Source: Dethiosulfatibacter sp.
GTDB lineage: Bacteria; Bacillota_A; Clostridia; Tissierellales; Dethiosulfatibacteraceae
Reading direction: 5' to 3'
DNA: 5,192 nucleotides
NCBI GenBank assembly: GCA_019084435.1
Contig: JAHRFV010000028.1
Location: 1 to 5,192, forward strand
Shown here piece after piece: positions 2,784-5,192 of the stretch. Numbering within the stretch: position 1 is the first letter of the stretch; every line of letters starts with the position of its first letter. Both the position numbers and the translations under genes were made by a program. A model generated the notes under the pieces. That model did no database searches, was not told the DNA's origin, and saw nothing but the letters and a program-made list of their open reading frames with translations.

Positions 2784-5192
2784 CTATTTTGTCATATCTG
2801 AGATTATTTCTTTTGCTTTTTCTAAAGCTTCTTTAATCATAAGTGGATTTTTGCCGCCAGCCTGCGCAAAATCAGGTCTTCCACCACCGCCACCACCGAC
2901 AATCTGTGCTGTTTGCTTGATTATATTACCCGCATGTAATCCTTTACTGAGCAGATTCTTGGATACTGAAGCAACCAATAGAACCTTTCCATCATTCTCA
3001 GCTGCTATAACTATGACCGACTCTGGATTCTTATCTCTGATCTTATCAGAAATCTCTCTGATTGTATTGGCATCTGAACTGCCAATATCCAACACGAATG
3101 CTTTTACACCATTTATCTCTGTGAATTCATTTATTAGGGATTCCGTCTCTGATTTGATGGCATCGTTTTTAAACTGTTGTATGGTTTTGTCTTTTTCTTT
3201 GCTCTCCTTCAACAGCTGATCAATACGAGCTTCCAGTCCCTCCGGATTCGTCTTCAGTTGTGCTGCAAGCTTCAAGGTCTTTTCCTCATAGCCTTTCATA
3301 TGGCTGAACGCCAATAGTCCGGTAACAGCCTCTATCCTTCTAACACCTGATGCAATTCCTGCTTCGCTGAGTATTTTGAACATGCCTATCTGAGCCGTGT
3401 TGCTGACATGGGTTCCCCCACAAAGCTCACTGCTGAACTCATCTACGCTTATAACTCTGACCTTCTCACCGTATTTGCTGTCGAACAATGCAGTGACTCC
3501 GGCTTCCTTTGCTTCGTCGAGTGTCATGCTCTCGCTTTTGGTATCAAGATTTTCGAAAATCTTTTCATTTACCAAATATTCAATTCTGTTTAACTCTTCT
3601 TTTGTCAGGCTCTCAAAGTGTGAGAAATCAAATCGAAGCCTGTCGTTCTCCACCAATGACCCTGCTTGATTGACATGTGTGCCTAGTACCAGCTTCAATG
3701 CTGCATGAAGAAGATGTGTGGCTGTATGGTTTGCTGCAGTTTTTAGTCTTTCTTTTGAATCTATTGATACAGTTAAAACATCACCAACTTTTAGAGCTCC
3801 CTTTTGAACTCTAACATGATGAATAAAGATATCATTGTTGGCTTTTGTAACATCGAAAACTACAGCTTCAAGACTGTCGGACTTTAATAGCCCCTTGTCG
3901 CCTTTTTGTCCGCCACTTTCTGCATATAACACAGAATCGTCTAGAACAACATATCCTTTGCTGTCCAGGTGATCCACTGGCTTTAGTTGATCATCATAAA
4001 GCTTCAGTACAGTGGCCTCAGTCTCAGTCTTGTCGTACCCTACAAAGTTTGTGCTTGCGATTCCTTCTATTAAGATACTGCTGCCTGACCATGATTCTCC
4101 TGATGATGAGTCTCTTGCACTTCTGGCGTTTTCCTTCTGCTGATCCATGAATTGCTTGAACTCTGAAAAATCTACATTCAACTCTCTCTCTTGCAGTATT
4201 TCTTCTGTCAATTCAAATGGAAAGCCATATGTGTCGTATAGCTTGAATGCCTTCTCACCTGAAAGTTTGTTCTGATTGTCCTTCACCAACTCAGCGATAT
4301 AGGATTCTAGAATGTCTAGTCCTTGGTCGATAGTTTTGTTGAATTTGTTTTCTTCTATTTCAATAATCTTATAGATCTGATCTTTTGCGTTTTTCAACTC
4401 AGGGTATGCCTCTCCCCAAAGGTTGATGACTTCTTTTGCCATCATTGACAAGAAGTTTTCTCTGATTCCAAGAAGCTTTCCATGTCTTGATGCTCTTCTG
4501 AGAAGTCTTCTAAGAACATATCCTCTTCCCTCGTTTGAAGGAATGACACCATCTCCTATAAGGAAGGTGACCGCTCTTGAATGATCTGCAATGATACGTA
4601 TGGATATGTCGGTCTTTTTGCTTGATTTATATTCCTTGCCACTGATTTTCTCAACAAGTTGTATAAGTGAGACTATAGGCTCAACCTCAAATACGTTGTC
4701 TTTGCCTTGCAGTACGGCCGCAACTCTTTCAAGACCCATTCCTGTGTCTATATTGGGCTTAGATAATGGATGGTAAACACCTTGCTCGTCCTTATCAAAT
4801 TGTGTAAAAACAAGGTTCCATATCTCTACATAACGATCGCAATCACATCCAGGTGAACAATTGGGATCTCCACAGTCGTATTTTTCGCCCCTGTCAAAAT
4901 AGATCTCAGAGCATGGTCCACTAGGACCCACTTCAAGCTCCCAGAAGTTATCGGCTTTTCCGAGTCTTACAATTCTATCAGTCGGTACCTTGACTTCATT
5001 TGCCCAAATATCATAGGCCTCATCATCTTCAAAGTAAACTGAAATCCATAGCTTATCTGCGGGAATAAGCATCTTTTCAGTCAGGAACTCCCAAGCCCAG
5101 AATATGGACTCTCGTTTGAAATAATCACCAAAGGAGAAATTTCCGAGCATCTCAAAAAAAGTGCAATGTCTGGATGTGAAGCCGACGTTTTC
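2784..5192 (-). CDS. alaS: Alanyl-tRNA synthetase, 5' end outside window
   Basis: This class II synthetase charges tRNA-Ala with alanine and proofreads mischarged Ser and Gly. The 802 visible C-terminal residues start with ENVGFTSRH at the right edge; comparison with the E. coli enzyme suggests about 75-80 N-terminal residues are missing, including most of motif 1. In visible numbering: motif 2 region RHCTFFEMLGNFSFGDYF (8-25), a cysteine-rich insert with C107, C112, C116 and C118 as in clostridial enzymes, motif 3 DTGMGLERV (149-157), and the helical tRNA-recognition region with GYVLRRLLRRASRHG (224-238). The editing domain has zinc ligands in HTATH (489-493) and CGGTH (591-595). The C-terminal DHHA1 domain ends with GGGGGGRPDFAQAGG (766-780). 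The frame is intact up to TAG at 2786-2784. No terminator is visible between alaS and ireB. Its promoter and any T-box leader lie outside the window. Confidence 0.98.
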   Translation of the reverse strand, partial: ENVGFTSRHCTFFEMLGNFSFGDYFKRESIFWAWEFLTEKMLIPADKLWISVYFEDDEAYDIWANEVKVPTDRIVRLGKADNFWELEVGPSGPCSEIYFDRGEKYDCGDPNCSPGCDCDRYVEIWNLVFTQFDKDEQGVYHPLSKPNIDTGMGLERVAAVLQGKDNVFEVEPIVSLIQLVEKISGKEYKSSKKTDISIRIIADHSRAVTFLIGDGVIPSNEGRGYVLRRLLRRASRHGKLLGIRENFLSMMAKEVINLWGEAYPELKNAKDQIYKIIEIEENKFNKTIDQGLDILESYIAELVKDNQNKLSGEKAFKLYDTYGFPFELTEEILQERELNVDFSEFKQFMDQQKENARSARDSSSGESWSGSSILIEGIASTNFVGYDKTETEATVLKLYDDQLKPVDHLDSKGYVVLDDSVLYAESGGQKGDKGLLKSDSLEAVVFDVTKANNDIFIHHVRVQKGALKVGDVLTVSIDSKERLKTAANHTATHLLHAALKLVLGTHVNQAGSLVENDRLRFDFSHFESLTKEELNRIEYLVNEKIFENLDTKSESMTLDEAKEAGVTALFDSKYGEKVRVISVDEFSSELCGGTHVSNTAQIGMFKILSEAGIASGVRRIEAVTGLLAFSHMKGYEEKTLKLAAQLKTNPEGLEARIDQLLKESKEKDKTIQQFKNDAIKSETESLINEFTEINGVKAFVLDIGSSDANTIREISDKIRDKNPESVIVIAAENDGKVLLVASVSKNLLSKGLHAGNIIKQTAQIVGGGGGGRPDFAQAGGKNPLMIKEALEKAKEIISDMTK

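Noticed and set aside
2851..3669. Plus-strand open frames opposite alaS (for example 2851-3219 and 3397-3669)
   Set aside because: They are antisense shadows of a well-conserved alaS reading frame; the proline run reflects the glycine codons of the AlaRS C-terminus.
5161..5185. Cys in place of the second His in the AlaRS RHHTFF motif (RHCTFF)
   Set aside because: The surrounding motif is intact and I believe variation at this position occurs in other bacterial AlaRS, so it is not evidence of an altered enzyme.

Overview
The window is AT-rich, and every supported gene lies on the minus strand. It carries the conserved Firmicutes block alaS - ireB (UPF0297) - ruvX (YqgF) - yrzB-like (DUF1292), followed by a Fur-family regulator. 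This order, the clostridial type of AlaRS (cysteine-rich insert after the catalytic loop) and the low GC content point to an anaerobic low-GC Gram-positive, most likely class Clostridia. I cannot name a genus from the sequence alone.

Layout in transcription order (right to left): alaS, missing about its first 75-80 codons beyond the right edge (2784-5192); ireB (2477-2734) with its own promoter just after the alaS stop and its own hairpin terminator; an aldo/keto reductase with a C-terminal double-[4Fe-4S] ferredoxin domain (1489-2421); a 405-bp gene-free stretch rich in inverted repeats (1084-1488); ruvX (661-1083); a DUF1292 gene (426-668) overlapping ruvX by 8 bp; and fur (1-358, 3' end outside the window), which has a promoter and a Fur-box-like operator of its own.

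The core genes are housekeeping: alanine charging of tRNA with proofreading, a small substrate of the Ser/Thr kinase signalling pathway, an RNase H-fold nuclease acting on RNA or Holliday junctions, and an acidic protein of unknown role. Fur adds iron-responsive control and probably represses itself. The unexpected parts are the Fe-S aldo/keto reductase and the structured intergenic DNA behind it, which together separate ireB from ruvX. That stretch has two inverted arms sharing three sequence blocks in the same order, two internal hairpins (one a likely terminator) and a 12-codon ORF with a good ribosome binding site. It could be a structured RNA, a small decayed mobile element, or a leader/attenuator in front of ruvX.

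Several start codons were moved inward from the longest open frame because the Shine-Dalgarno sequence lies inside or downstream of the longest-frame start (aldo/keto reductase, ireB, ruvX).
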